24,801 nt of DNA from the NCBI GenBank assembly GCA_905213265.1, contig CAJMHR010000034.1, forward strand, positions 1-24,801. Direction: 5' to 3'. The stretch's first letter is position 1, and each line of letters opens with the position of its first letter. The notes below the pieces were generated by a model. The model was not told where the DNA came from. It saw nothing but the letters and a program-made list of their open reading frames with translations, and searched no databases. The DNA is from an uncultured Collinsella sp. Its GTDB lineage: Bacteria; Actinomycetota; Coriobacteriia; Coriobacteriales; Coriobacteriaceae. Shown in pieces: positions 1-7,950 of the stretch. The position numbers were made by a program, and so were the translations under genes.

Positions 1-44
1 GTTGAACGTCAGATTGTCCAAATGCGGCCCGCGCAGCGTCGAGC

Positions 45-74
45 AGTTACGGCGTTTGGTAAAACGCCGTAACT
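45..74 (-). terminator. Hairpin overlapping the pyrE stop codon
   Basis: A perfect 13-bp stem (arms 45-57 and 62-74) with a GGTA loop includes the first bases of the pyrE stop codon region. No T-run follows on the minus strand, so it is either a weak or factor-assisted terminator or a 3'-end stabiliser. Bases 1-44 show no recognisable feature. Confidence 0.55.
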
Positions 75-753
75 AACGTGCTCCGTACTGCTCGTAGTAG
101 GCATCGATAGCAGTCTTGAGCTCGTCATCGATAACGACCTTGCCATCGATCTCGTGGTTGTAGAGGGTCTCGACGACCTCGGCCATGGAAACGATGCTCG
201 CGACGGGGAAACCGTACTTGGCCTCGATCTCCTTCTGAGCGGTGGTCACGCCACCCTTGCCGACCTCCATGCGGTTGAGAGACACGATGAGGCCCTTGAT
301 TTCGACGTCGGCAGCAGCCTTAACCTTGGGATAGGTCTCGTCGATGGACTTGCCGCTGGTGGTGACGTCCTCGACCATGACCACGCGGTCGCCGTCCTTG
401 GGCTCATAACCCAGCAGGTTGCCCTTGTCGGCGCCGTGGTCCTTGGCCTCCTTGCGGTCGCAGCAGTACTTGACCTCCTTGCCGTACAGCTCGTGGTAGG
501 CAATTGCGGTCACGACGGCCAGCGGAATGCCCTTGTAGGCCGGCCCAAACAGCACGTCAAAATCGTCGCCAAAGTTATCGTGGATGGCCTGGGCGTAATA
601 CTCGCCCAGCTTCTTGAGCTGATAGCCCGTCACGTAAGCGCCGGCATTCATAAAGAACGGAGACTGACGGCCGCTCTTGAGCGTAAAGCTGCCGAACTTA
701 AGGACGTCGGACTCGACCATAAACTTGATGAACTCTTGCTTGTAAGCCTCCAT
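73..753 (-). CDS. pyrE: Orotate phosphoribosyltransferase
   Basis: PyrE joins orotate to PRPP to make orotidine 5'-monophosphate, the fifth step of de novo pyrimidine synthesis, in the cytoplasm. The 226-residue product has the type I phosphoribosyltransferase PRPP-binding loop at about residues 124-136 (VVMVEDVTTSGKS). It also has the orotate-side segment near residues 26-36 (KSGRQSPFFMNAG) and the flexible-loop region with DRKEAKDHG near 99-107. Length matches the family. The ATG at 753 is supported by GAGAGGAG five bases upstream. It reads alone on the minus strand here and diverges from the mgtA leader; other pyr genes would lie beyond the left edge, if they are linked at all. A hairpin overlaps its stop codon. 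Confidence 0.96.
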   Translation of the reverse strand: MEAYKQEFIKFMVESDVLKFGSFTLKSGRQSPFFMNAGAYVTGYQLKKLGEYYAQAIHDNFGDDFDVLFGPAYKGIPLAVVTAIAYHELYGKEVKYCCDRKEAKDHGADKGNLLGYEPKDGDRVVMVEDVTTSGKSIDETYPKVKAAADVEIKGLIVSLNRMEVGKGGVTTAQKEIEAKYGFPVASIVSMAEVVETLYNHEIDGKVVIDDELKTAIDAYYEQYGAR

Positions 754-880
754 GCGGGCTCCTCTCGTAATCGCGTACGTGCCTTCCAGTTTAGCGCAGG
801 CGAAGCGTAGATGCGGGCGCGCTTTGGGGCCACGGCATTCTGTAAAGGCTTTGTCAGAGGGAATGGTTTTCCGAACAATG

Positions 881-912
881 GGGTTGACATGTCAAACCCC
901 CTCATCAAGAAT
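881..912 (+). promoter_or_regulatory. Promoter-like site with operator-like dyad upstream of mgtA
   Basis: TTGACA at 884-889 is followed after 17 bases by AAGAAT at 907-912 (4 of 6 matches to TATAAT). The -35 box lies inside a 12-bp perfect palindrome, TTGACATGTCAA (884-895), flanked by GGGG and CCCC with one extra base. The dyad places a TTGACA on both strands, so it could serve or regulate both mgtA and the divergent pyrE. A repressor site over the -35 box is inference. Confidence 0.45.
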
Positions 913-979
913 ACGGGCGGATTAAAAAGGGGTACGAGATACCCAAAGCGCGCTGCGCCCGGCCTTAAGGAGGTGTGCC

Positions 980-1051
980 ATGGAAGGCAGTCCTAGTCGA
1001 AAAACCTGCATGTCGCCCTCGGCACGCCGCGAGGACTCCGCACACGCATAA
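980..1051 (+). CDS. Possible 23-codon leader peptide upstream of mgtA
   Basis: A short ORF starts at ATG 980, behind an almost ideal ribosome site (TTAAGGAGGT, spacing 5), and stops with TAA at 1049-1051. The predicted peptide is small, Ser/Arg-rich and has no recognisable domain. It lies in the presumed mgtA leader, about 140 bases before the mgtA start. In enterobacteria mgtA has a translated leader peptide (MgtL), so regulatory translation is conceivable, but there is no sequence similarity to claim. The rest of 754-1191 holds the promoter-like dyad, a repeat hairpin and a T6 run (1137-1142) with no adjoining stem. Confidence 0.35.
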   Translation: MEGSPSRKTCMSPSARREDSAHA

Positions 1052-1070
1052 ACGCCACCGGCAGATCGTC

Positions 1071-1108
1071 AACCCCCCACAAAGGTGCCTGTCCCCTTTG
1101 TGGTGGTT
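1071..1108 (+). repeat. GTGCCTGTCCCC hairpin repeat, copy 1
   Basis: The core CACAAAGG-TGCCTGTCC-CCTTTGTGG forms a long stem-loop. The same sequence recurs at 3997-4033 and, inverted with small changes, at 14334-14384. This copy sits in the mgtA leader. Its left arm carries an extra C and a base change compared with copy 2. It resembles REP-like palindromic intergenic repeats; that class assignment is inference. Confidence 0.75.
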
Positions 1109-1191
1109 CGTGAGCTTGACGTGAGCGACATCTAGGTTTTTTGCAACTCAATACGACACGTACGCTAACTCCCTTCAACAAGGAGGACCCT

Positions 1192-3960
1192 ATGCTGATG
1201 CTCAAAACCGCCACGGTTCTCGAAGCCATCTCCAAGCGCCGCCGCACGGCGCGCCCTGCCGCTCGCACCGGCCTGTCCAAGAACACCATATTCGCCGCCA
1301 CCCATAGCGCCGAGGACGCTCTCGTACTGCTTGACGCCACGGCAAACGGCCTCACCGCCGAGCAGGCAACCGAGCGCCTGGATGCCGCCGGCCCCAACAC
1401 CATCGAAGCGCCGACCAAGACGCTCGCCCGCCGCATCGCCGACGCGTTCATCGATCCCTTCGCCGGCATCCTCGCCGCGCTCGCGCTGGTCTCACTCTAC
1501 ATCGACGTGCTCGCCGTGCCCGAGCCGCAGCGCGACCCCTCCACGGTCATCGTCATCAGCATCATGCTGCTGGTATCGGGCGGCATGAAGTTTATCCAGG
1601 AAGCCCGCAGCGGCAATGCGGCAGATGCCCTCAAGGACCTGGTCTCCAACACTTGCACCGCCCTGCGCGACGACGAGCGCATCGAGATCCTCTTCGACGA
1701 GCTCGTCCCCGGCGATGTGATCCGCCTCTCTGCCGGCGATATGGTGCCAGCAGATGCCCGCGTCATCACCGCGCGCGACCTGTTTGTCATCGAGTCCGCA
1801 CTCACCGGCGAGAGCGAGGCAGTCGAGAAGACCGCTGCCGCCACCGTCGTCGAGGGCGCCGACGGCTCCGCGCTGCCACTCTCTGCCTGCAAGAACATCG
1901 TCTTTACCGGCACCTCCGTGCAAAACGGCACCGCCATGGCGCTTGTCGTTGCCACCGGCTCGGACACCTACCTGGGCGGCATCGCCAAGATACTCAACGG
2001 GCGCAGCGAAAAGAGCGCGTTTGACCGCGGCGTCTCGAGCGTCTCCATGTTGCTCGTACGCCTCATGCTCGTTATGGCGCCGGCCGTCTTTGCCATCAAC
2101 GCCGCCACCAAGGGCAACGTCATCGACGCGCTGCTGTTCGCCACGAGCGTGGGCGTGGGCATCACGCCGCAGATGCTTCCCGTCATCGTGACCACAAGCC
2201 TGTCGCAGGGCGCCAAGGACCTCGCCCGTCGCCAGGTTATCGTCAAGGAGCTGCCGGCGATTCAAAACCTGGGCGCCATGGACGTCCTGTGCTGCGACAA
2301 GACCGGCACCCTCACCGAAGACCGCATCGTGCTCGAGCGCTACCTCAACACCGATGGCAACGAGGACGCGCGCGTGCTGCGCCATGCGTTTTTGAACAGC
2401 TTCTTCCAGACCGGCCTCAAAAATCTTATCGACCTGGCCGTAATCGACCGTGCCGATGTGACACCCTCGACCGTCGCACCCGATTCCATGCTGGGCCAGA
2501 GCCTGCGCGACCGCTACACCAAGGTCGACGAGGTTCCCTTCGATTTCTCGCGCCGTCGCCTGAGCGTAGTTGTCTCCGACGCCCAAGGCAAAACCCAGAT
2601 GGTTACCAAGGGAGCTGCCGAGGAGATGCTCGAGATCTGCTCCTTTGTCGAGGTCGATGGCATCGCCCGGCCGCTCGCCGAAGACAAGCTCGCCCAGATT
2701 CGCAAGCAGGTCGCCGATCTTAACGCCGAGGGCCTGCGCGTGATTGCCGTGGCACAGAAGACCGATCCGCGCTGCGTGGGCGAGTTTGGCATCGCCGACG
2801 AATGCGACATGGTGCTGATGGGCTTTTTGGCCTTCCTCGATCCGCCCAAAGCAAGTGCCGCGGGCGCCGTCGCCACCCTCGAGGCCAAGGGCGTGGCGGT
2901 CAAGGTCCTGACCGGCGACAACGACCGCGTCGCCGCCACCGTCTGCGCGCAGATCGGCATCGATGCGAGCAACGTCTTGCTCGGCTCCGAGATCGATGCG
3001 CTCGACGACGCCGAGCTTGCCGAGCGCGCCGAGAAAACCCACCTCTTCGCCAAGCTCTCGCCGTTGCAGAAGGCGCGCCTGGTGCGCGTCATGCGCGAGC
3101 TACTCGGCCACACCGTGGGCTTTATGGGCGACGGCATCAACGACGCCGCCGCCATGCGTGCGAGCGATTGCGGCATCTCAGTCGATTCGGCCGTCGACAT
3201 TGCCAAGGAATCCGCCGATATCATCTTGCTTCAGAAGGACCTGGGCGTGCTCGAACGCGGAATCATCGAAGGCCGCCGCACCTACGGCAACCTGCTCAAG
3301 TACCTCAAGACCACAGCGAGCTCCAACTTTGGCAACGTGCTGTCCGTGACCGTCGCGAGCCTGTTCTTGCCGTTTTTGCCCATGAGTGCCCTACAGCTGG
3401 TGCTGCTGTCGCTCGTCTACGAGATCGTGTGCATCACGCTACCGTGGGACACCGTCGATGACGTCTGGACCGCCCGTCCGCGCTCCTGGGACGCCGCGTC
3501 CATCAAGGGCTTTATGCTCGAGCTGGGCCCCGTGAGCTCGCTGTTTGACATCGTGACCTTCGCCGCGCTCTTCTTTGTGGTGTGCCCCGCCACCGTGGGC
3601 GCAAGCTGGTCCGAGCTCTCCGGGACGGGCAACGTCGCGGGTATGGCGACCTTTGCCGCGCTCTTCCAGAGTGGCTGGTTTATCGAGTCCATGTGGTCGC
3701 AGACGCTCGTGATCCACATGCTGCGCTCCCCGCGCCTGCCGAGCCCACGTGACCACGCCGCGCCGGCACTGTGCGCTCTCACCGTGCTAGGCCTGGCGCT
3801 TGTCACCTGGCTGCCGGCAAGCCCCATCGCCGACGCGCTGGGCCTCATGACGCTACCCGCAATCTTTTTCGCACTGCTCATCGGCATCGTTGCCGCCTAC
3901 ATCGCGCTCACTCAACTGGCAAAGCGCCGCTACATCGCCCGCCACGGCGAGCTGCTGTAG
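1192..3960 (+). CDS. mgtA: Magnesium-translocating P-type ATPase (P3B)
   Basis: The gene encodes a membrane Mg2+ importer driven by ATP hydrolysis. Starting at ATG 1192, behind AAGGAGGACCCT, it gives 922 residues; an in-frame TTG at 1141 lacks such a site. Visible motifs include the actuator TGES (205-208), the phosphorylation site DKTGTLTE with Asp369, and the hinge motif GDGINDAAA beginning near residue 646. The membrane segment ITPQMLPVIVT before the phosphorylation site is typical of MgtA/MgtB. The N-terminal cation-ATPase domain and a C-terminal block of helices are present. Length is near that of enterobacterial MgtA (about 900). A leader of over 250 bases precedes it. It ends 75 bases before the convergent LuxR-type gene, with a repeat hairpin between them. 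Confidence 0.96.
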   Translation: MLMLKTATVLEAISKRRRTARPAARTGLSKNTIFAATHSAEDALVLLDATANGLTAEQATERLDAAGPNTIEAPTKTLARRIADAFIDPFAGILAALALVSLYIDVLAVPEPQRDPSTVIVISIMLLVSGGMKFIQEARSGNAADALKDLVSNTCTALRDDERIEILFDELVPGDVIRLSAGDMVPADARVITARDLFVIESALTGESEAVEKTAAATVVEGADGSALPLSACKNIVFTGTSVQNGTAMALVVATGSDTYLGGIAKILNGRSEKSAFDRGVSSVSMLLVRLMLVMAPAVFAINAATKGNVIDALLFATSVGVGITPQMLPVIVTTSLSQGAKDLARRQVIVKELPAIQNLGAMDVLCCDKTGTLTEDRIVLERYLNTDGNEDARVLRHAFLNSFFQTGLKNLIDLAVIDRADVTPSTVAPDSMLGQSLRDRYTKVDEVPFDFSRRRLSVVVSDAQGKTQMVTKGAAEEMLEICSFVEVDGIARPLAEDKLAQIRKQVADLNAEGLRVIAVAQKTDPRCVGEFGIADECDMVLMGFLAFLDPPKASAAGAVATLEAKGVAVKVLTGDNDRVAATVCAQIGIDASNVLLGSEIDALDDAELAERAEKTHLFAKLSPLQKARLVRVMRELLGHTVGFMGDGINDAAAMRASDCGISVDSAVDIAKESADIILLQKDLGVLERGIIEGRRTYGNLLKYLKTTASSNFGNVLSVTVASLFLPFLPMSALQLVLLSLVYEIVCITLPWDTVDDVWTARPRSWDAASIKGFMLELGPVSSLFDIVTFAALFFVVCPATVGASWSELSGTGNVAGMATFAALFQSGWFIESMWSQTLVIHMLRSPRLPSPRDHAAPALCALTVLGLALVTWLPASPIADALGLMTLPAIFFALLIGIVAAYIALTQLAKRRYIARHGELL

Positions 3961-3996
3961 CACGGTGAGCCGCCACAGTAGACAGCCCAAGGGCAA

Positions 3997-4033
3997 AACC
4001 ACCACAAAGGTGCCTGTCCCCTTTGTGGTGGTT
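3997..4033. repeat. GTGCCTGTCCCC hairpin repeat, copy 2
   Basis: A perfect inverted repeat of 14 bp (AACCACCACAAAGG / CCTTTGTGGTGGTT) flanks the TGCCTGTCC loop. It lies between the convergent ends of mgtA and the LuxR-type gene, two bases from the latter's stop codon. It may act as a bidirectional terminator, but there is no T-run. Same family as the copies at 1071-1108 and 14334-14384. Confidence 0.85.
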
Positions 4034-4035
4034 GG

Positions 4036-5580
4036 CTAGTCTTGGGGTGTCCAGGACCAGAAGAGGCTAATGAGCGCCACGCGCGAATTGGTACCGACCT
4101 TTTTGTTGATCGAGGCAATGTGGCGGTAGAGTGTGGAGCGCGAGAGGAAGAGTGCCGCCGCAACGTCCTGAACGCTGTCATCCGAAACGACTAGCGCCTC
4201 CAGAACATCGCGCTCGCGCTTGGTGAGCCCAAAGGCGGCAACGAAGCCGTCGAGCCGATCGTCAAACGAAAGCTCCGGCGGCTCCAGGGGCACCGTGTCG
4301 GCCTGATCGGGCGCACGGCTCACGCCAAGATCGTCAGTAGCAAACGCCAGCCCGCCATGCGTCGCCTCGCGCTCGCCGTCTTGCCCAAACTGTCCCAACA
4401 GCGAAATCGCGATGCCGACGAACAGCACGAGCACGACACCCACCGCCGTCAGCACATTTTGGCTCGAGATGATCGCCACCGCCGGAGCCGTCACGAGTAT
4501 CGAGCAAACGTTGTTGATAACACGACCCATGCACGGCCACAGATACGCCCAGCGGGCATACATCGAAATCGCGGCGAACTTCGCGGTGAAGAACACCACG
4601 AAAAAGCCCGTGCCCAGGTAAAAGATAATCGTGGCGGCAAGCGTATTGCCACCGTTGCCATCGGTGAGAAGTACAAAGAACGAGAGCGTGGACAGCATGG
4701 CGGCACACGTCATGATGATATTCATATACGAACGCCCGCGCAGGTCATACAGGACGCCGGCGGCAAGGGCGCTCACAACCGGCAGCAAGCGCGACCAGTC
4801 GCCCAGGTCGATGGCGCCGGCGGCATGCGAAGTCGTAAGGCCGGCATTGAGAGCCGCGAACACGCCGGTGAGGCAGGCGGTCGCCACCGTCAGGCGCACC
4901 ACGGCACCTTGGAAGGCTGCCTTTGCCTCGGGGCCATCGCGCCACCTGGCACCACGTTCAAACGCATCAACCGACAGCTCGGCAATCTCGGCCTCGAACT
5001 CGGGCGCAGACTCATCACGCAATTTAGCGCGACGCGTGGCGTGAAGCAGCCCAACCAGCGCAATCGCACAGGCGGTGAGGACAAACTGCTGGGGAATGCC
5101 CGCAGGCATCACCATATGGTTGAGCACCTGTACCAAAATGCCCGCAGCATAAGAAACCGCCACGGCGCGCGCCAAACAGGGCGTCTGCGCAAAACGCCGC
5201 GCCAGATTGGCATGGGCGGTCGACCCGCAGTAGCCCAGGGCGCAGCACGCCACCAAACCGCCGGCAATCACGATCTGAAACTGCACCGCCATAATCATCA
5301 GCAACAATGCCGACACCAATAGCACGCCTGTAATATCGCTTGTCGCATCGATCGACTGGGGACGACGATAATACAGAAATGGGCGCACGAAAAAGCCGAT
5401 CACGCTCGCGCCGACAACGATGCTCTCGTAGATAACGACCTCGTTCGCCGGCACAAACTCGGCCACGCGTACGTCAAAGAGGTACTCGCTGGCCAAAAAC
5501 GTGAAAAAGAAGAGCGCCAGGCACAGAATCTCCCGTATGCCCCGGCGCAAATTATGCGGTTGTGTCTCCCAGGCCCTCAT
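4036..5580 (-). CDS. LuxR-type regulator with 12-helix membrane N-terminal half
   Basis: From ATG 5580 the 514-residue protein starts with a hydrophobic region of about 400 residues holding roughly 12 membrane segments in an MFS-like pattern. A hydrophilic linker follows, then a C-terminal LuxR/GerE DNA-binding domain in the last 65 residues (LTKRERDVLEALV and a recognition-helix region LSRSTLYRHIASINKKVG). This design is common in Eggerthella and related Coriobacteriia, where the membrane half is thought to sense a ligand while the tail binds DNA. The frame extends upstream to 5712, but 5580 best fits the start of the hydrophobic region and has a GGGTGGGGG stretch upstream; the start is not certain. 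It diverges from the zinc-ribbon/SPFH operon across 237 bases, making that operon a plausible target. Ligand unknown. Confidence 0.85.
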   Translation of the reverse strand: MRAWETQPHNLRRGIREILCLALFFFTFLASEYLFDVRVAEFVPANEVVIYESIVVGASVIGFFVRPFLYYRRPQSIDATSDITGVLLVSALLLMIMAVQFQIVIAGGLVACCALGYCGSTAHANLARRFAQTPCLARAVAVSYAAGILVQVLNHMVMPAGIPQQFVLTACAIALVGLLHATRRAKLRDESAPEFEAEIAELSVDAFERGARWRDGPEAKAAFQGAVVRLTVATACLTGVFAALNAGLTTSHAAGAIDLGDWSRLLPVVSALAAGVLYDLRGRSYMNIIMTCAAMLSTLSFFVLLTDGNGGNTLAATIIFYLGTGFFVVFFTAKFAAISMYARWAYLWPCMGRVINNVCSILVTAPAVAIISSQNVLTAVGVVLVLFVGIAISLLGQFGQDGEREATHGGLAFATDDLGVSRAPDQADTVPLEPPELSFDDRLDGFVAAFGLTKRERDVLEALVVSDDSVQDVAAALFLSRSTLYRHIASINKKVGTNSRVALISLFWSWTPQD

Positions 5581-5751
5581 GGTAACCCCCACCCGATTAG
5601 ATGTCCGGAAAACCATTTTAGTAGAGAACGAGTCGTAATTCACACGCAATGCTGAAGCGCCGTCCATCCGCCTCATCGCCCATAGCTTATTTGGGAATGA
5701 AAAATGGGCCATGTGTCCCAGTTGTGGAGACTCGTTGAGCCGTCTGGGTAT

Positions 5752-5812
5752 CGTGAAAGATCACGCACTCCCCCATCATCAAAAGTGACACACGCTACCT
5801 GTTGATGGGAGG
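5752..5812 (+). promoter_or_regulatory. Possible operator and ribosome-site hairpin before the zinc-ribbon operon
   Basis: CGTGA-AAGA-TCACG (5752-5765) is a perfect 5-bp dyad in the divergent intergenic region. Just downstream, CCCATCA (5772-5778) can pair with TGATGGG (5803-5809), which overlaps the GGGAGG ribosome site at 5807-5812 of the gene starting at 5818. Both are short and could be chance. No clear -35/-10 pair was seen in 5581-5817. Confidence 0.25.
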
Positions 5813-5817
5813 CAGCC

Positions 5818-6555
5818 ATGGGCTTCTTTGACAAGATGTTCGAGAAGAAAGAGTGCGCGATTTGCGGTACCGAACTGGGGCTTTTGGGAAAGACCAAGAT
5901 CAACGAAGGCTACCTGTGCAAAGAGTGCGTCGGCAAGCTCTCCCCCTTCTTTGGCGGCTATCGCTCCAGCACCGCGGACGATATCCGTGAGCAGCTCGCC
6001 TACCGCGAGGCCAACGCCGAGCGCCTGGCCTCGTTCAACCCCACGCGCACGCTCTCTGCCGGGCGCACCAACATCATGCTCGACGAAGACGCGGGCCTGC
6101 TGATCATTACCTCGCAGAGCCGCTGGCGCGACGCCAACCCCGACATCATCGAGTTCTCGCAGGTACTCGGCTGCGATATGGATATCGACGAGCATCGCAC
6201 CGAGATTTACCGCGAGACCAAGGACGGCGAGCGCGAGAGCTACAATCCGCCGCGCTACGACCTGGATTACGACTTTAATCTGACCATCCACGTCAACACG
6301 CCGTACTTTACCGAGATCAACCTGCGCGTGAACGACTCCACCATCGATCAGCGCGGTTCCATCGAATACCGCGAGGCCAAGCGCCAGGCAACCGAGGTCC
6401 GCGACGCGCTGGTGCAGCTGCGCCAGGAGACGCGCGACAGCGTCGTGGCCGCCAAGGCCCCCAAGACCGCGGTCACCTGCCCCTTCTGCGGTGCAACCAC
6501 CATTCCCGATGCCAGTGGGCGCTGCGAATACTGTGGTGGCGCCATCGGCGCATAG
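5818..6555 (+). CDS. DUF4428 zinc-ribbon protein
   Basis: This 245-residue soluble protein has zinc-binding cysteines at both ends. The N-terminal DUF4428-like motif has C13-x2-C16 and C34-x2-C37; the C-terminal zinc ribbon has C221-x2-C224 and C236-x2-C239. The middle (about 50-190) is acidic and predicted beta-rich, followed by a charged helical stretch (about 185-215). It has no signal peptide or membrane segment. The start ATG 5818 follows GGGAGGCAGCC. The stop is 24 bases before the next gene, so the two are likely co-transcribed. DUF4428 has no agreed function; placement with a membrane zinc-ribbon protein and an SPFH protein suggests an adaptor in a membrane-associated complex, which is inference. 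Confidence 0.85.
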   Translation: MGFFDKMFEKKECAICGTELGLLGKTKINEGYLCKECVGKLSPFFGGYRSSTADDIREQLAYREANAERLASFNPTRTLSAGRTNIMLDEDAGLLIITSQSRWRDANPDIIEFSQVLGCDMDIDEHRTEIYRETKDGERESYNPPRYDLDYDFNLTIHVNTPYFTEINLRVNDSTIDQRGSIEYREAKRQATEVRDALVQLRQETRDSVVAAKAPKTAVTCPFCGATTIPDASGRCEYCGGAIGA

Positions 6556-6579
6556 CCTCCGGCACGGAAAGGACCGATC

Positions 6580-7902
6580 ATGGCCTTCGAGAGCGTCAAC
6601 TATCAGTGCCCCGCGTGTGGCGGCCCCCTTCACTTTGCCAGTGCCGAGCAAAAGCTCGTCTGCGACTACTGCGATTCGCGTTTTGAAGTCGAAGAAGTCG
6701 AGGCCCTCTATCGCGAGCGCCAGGACAAGGCAGATGCCAAAGCCGATGCCGCAGCCGCGGCCCCCAAGCCTGCTGTCGACGATGCCGTGCAGGAGCTGGC
6801 TCAAAACGCCGGCTACATCTGCTCGTCGTGCGGTGCCGAGCTGGTCTCGGATGGCACCGTCGCCGTCACCACCTGTCCGTACTGCGGCAACCCCGCCGTG
6901 GCACCTGGCCAGCTCTCGGGCGATTTCTCACCCGACCTGGTGATCCCGTTTAAGCTCGAGCGCGACGACGTTATGGCCGCACTCAAGGAGCACTATAAGG
7001 GCAAGATCCTACTGCCCAAGAGCTTTGTCACCGGCAACCATATCGACGAAGTCCAAGGCGTCTACGTGCCGTTTTGGCTTTACGGCGCCCGCGTGGACGG
7101 CGAGGTGTGCTTTGATGCGACCAACGAGACCGTAACCGAGGAATCCGACCGCACCGTCACGACCACCGACCACTACGACGCCTACCGCAAGGGCAATATC
7201 TCGTTTGAGCGCGTGCCCGTCGACGGATCGTCCAAGATGCCCGACGGCCATATGGACGCCATCGAGCCGTTTGACTACGACGCGCTGCGCCCGTTCTCGG
7301 TTGCCTATATGCCCGGCTACATCGCCAACCGCTACGACGAGGACTGCGAGACCTGCAAGGCGCGCGCCGAGCGCCGCATGGAGGAGAGCACGATCTCGGC
7401 CCTGCGCGAGACCGTCGTCGACGAATATGACGACGCCACGGTCGAAAGCAAGCAGCTCGACTACACCTGGGAAGACAGCGACTACGCCCTGTTCCCCGTC
7501 TGGATGCTCTCCACTTCGTGGAACGGCAAGAGTTACCTGTTTGCCATGAACGGCCAGACCGGTCGCATGGTCGGCGAGCTTCCCTGCTCCAAGCCCAAGC
7601 TCGCCATCGCCTCGGTGCTGTTCTTTGTGATCGGGTTTGTCCTCTCCCAGATTCTCTTTATGGGTGGGAATGCCTTCGATCCGGACTACCTAACCTTTGA
7701 TGTCGAGGGCATCCTCATCAACATCGTCGCGCCGTTGATCATCGTGGTCATCGCAGATGTGCTGCTGGTGGGCCAGCTCAAGACGGCCAACGAGGCCACC
7801 CACGCCGATTGCTACTGCGGCGAGCTCGACCTGACCGAGAAGCACGACACCTTCAGCCACACCGAGACCACCGTTGTCATGAAGGACAACAAGGACGATT
7901 AG
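6580..7902 (+). CDS. TFIIB-type zinc-ribbon membrane protein (YdjG-like)
   Basis: The 440-residue product begins with a zinc ribbon (C10-x2-C13, C28-x2-C31). An Ala/Lys-rich linker follows, then a second ribbon (C81-x2-C84, C99-x2-C102). A long hydrophilic region (about 115-335) contains aromatic motifs such as VYVPFWLYGA. Two membrane helices follow (about 341-361 and 376-399), and the tail is short and hydrophilic. The ribbon-plus-two-helix layout resembles Bacillus subtilis YdjG, encoded beside the SPFH protein YdjI and the PspA paralogue YdjF; this is recalled family knowledge, not a computed match. A GGAAAGGAC site precedes ATG 6580. It sits between a DUF4428 protein and an SPFH protein, in one likely operon. 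It may be the membrane anchor of that complex. Confidence 0.8.
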   Translation: MAFESVNYQCPACGGPLHFASAEQKLVCDYCDSRFEVEEVEALYRERQDKADAKADAAAAAPKPAVDDAVQELAQNAGYICSSCGAELVSDGTVAVTTCPYCGNPAVAPGQLSGDFSPDLVIPFKLERDDVMAALKEHYKGKILLPKSFVTGNHIDEVQGVYVPFWLYGARVDGEVCFDATNETVTEESDRTVTTTDHYDAYRKGNISFERVPVDGSSKMPDGHMDAIEPFDYDALRPFSVAYMPGYIANRYDEDCETCKARAERRMEESTISALRETVVDEYDDATVESKQLDYTWEDSDYALFPVWMLSTSWNGKSYLFAMNGQTGRMVGELPCSKPKLAIASVLFFVIGFVLSQILFMGGNAFDPDYLTFDVEGILINIVAPLIIVVIADVLLVGQLKTANEATHADCYCGELDLTEKHDTFSHTETTVVMKDNKDD

Positions 7903-7950
7903 CCATTCTGACCAATACCACCCGGCCTTTGACGAGAAAGGAAGATCACC

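Noticed and set aside
1060..1142. Terminator before mgtA ending in T6 (1137-1142)
   Set aside because: The nearest stem, the repeat hairpin, ends 28 bases earlier, and no stem adjoins the T-run.
1492..3042. Long open frame antisense to mgtA (516 codons, minus strand)
   Set aside because: It mirrors the codon pattern of mgtA, has repetitive Gly/Asp/His composition and no domain, while the plus strand has clear P-type ATPase motifs.
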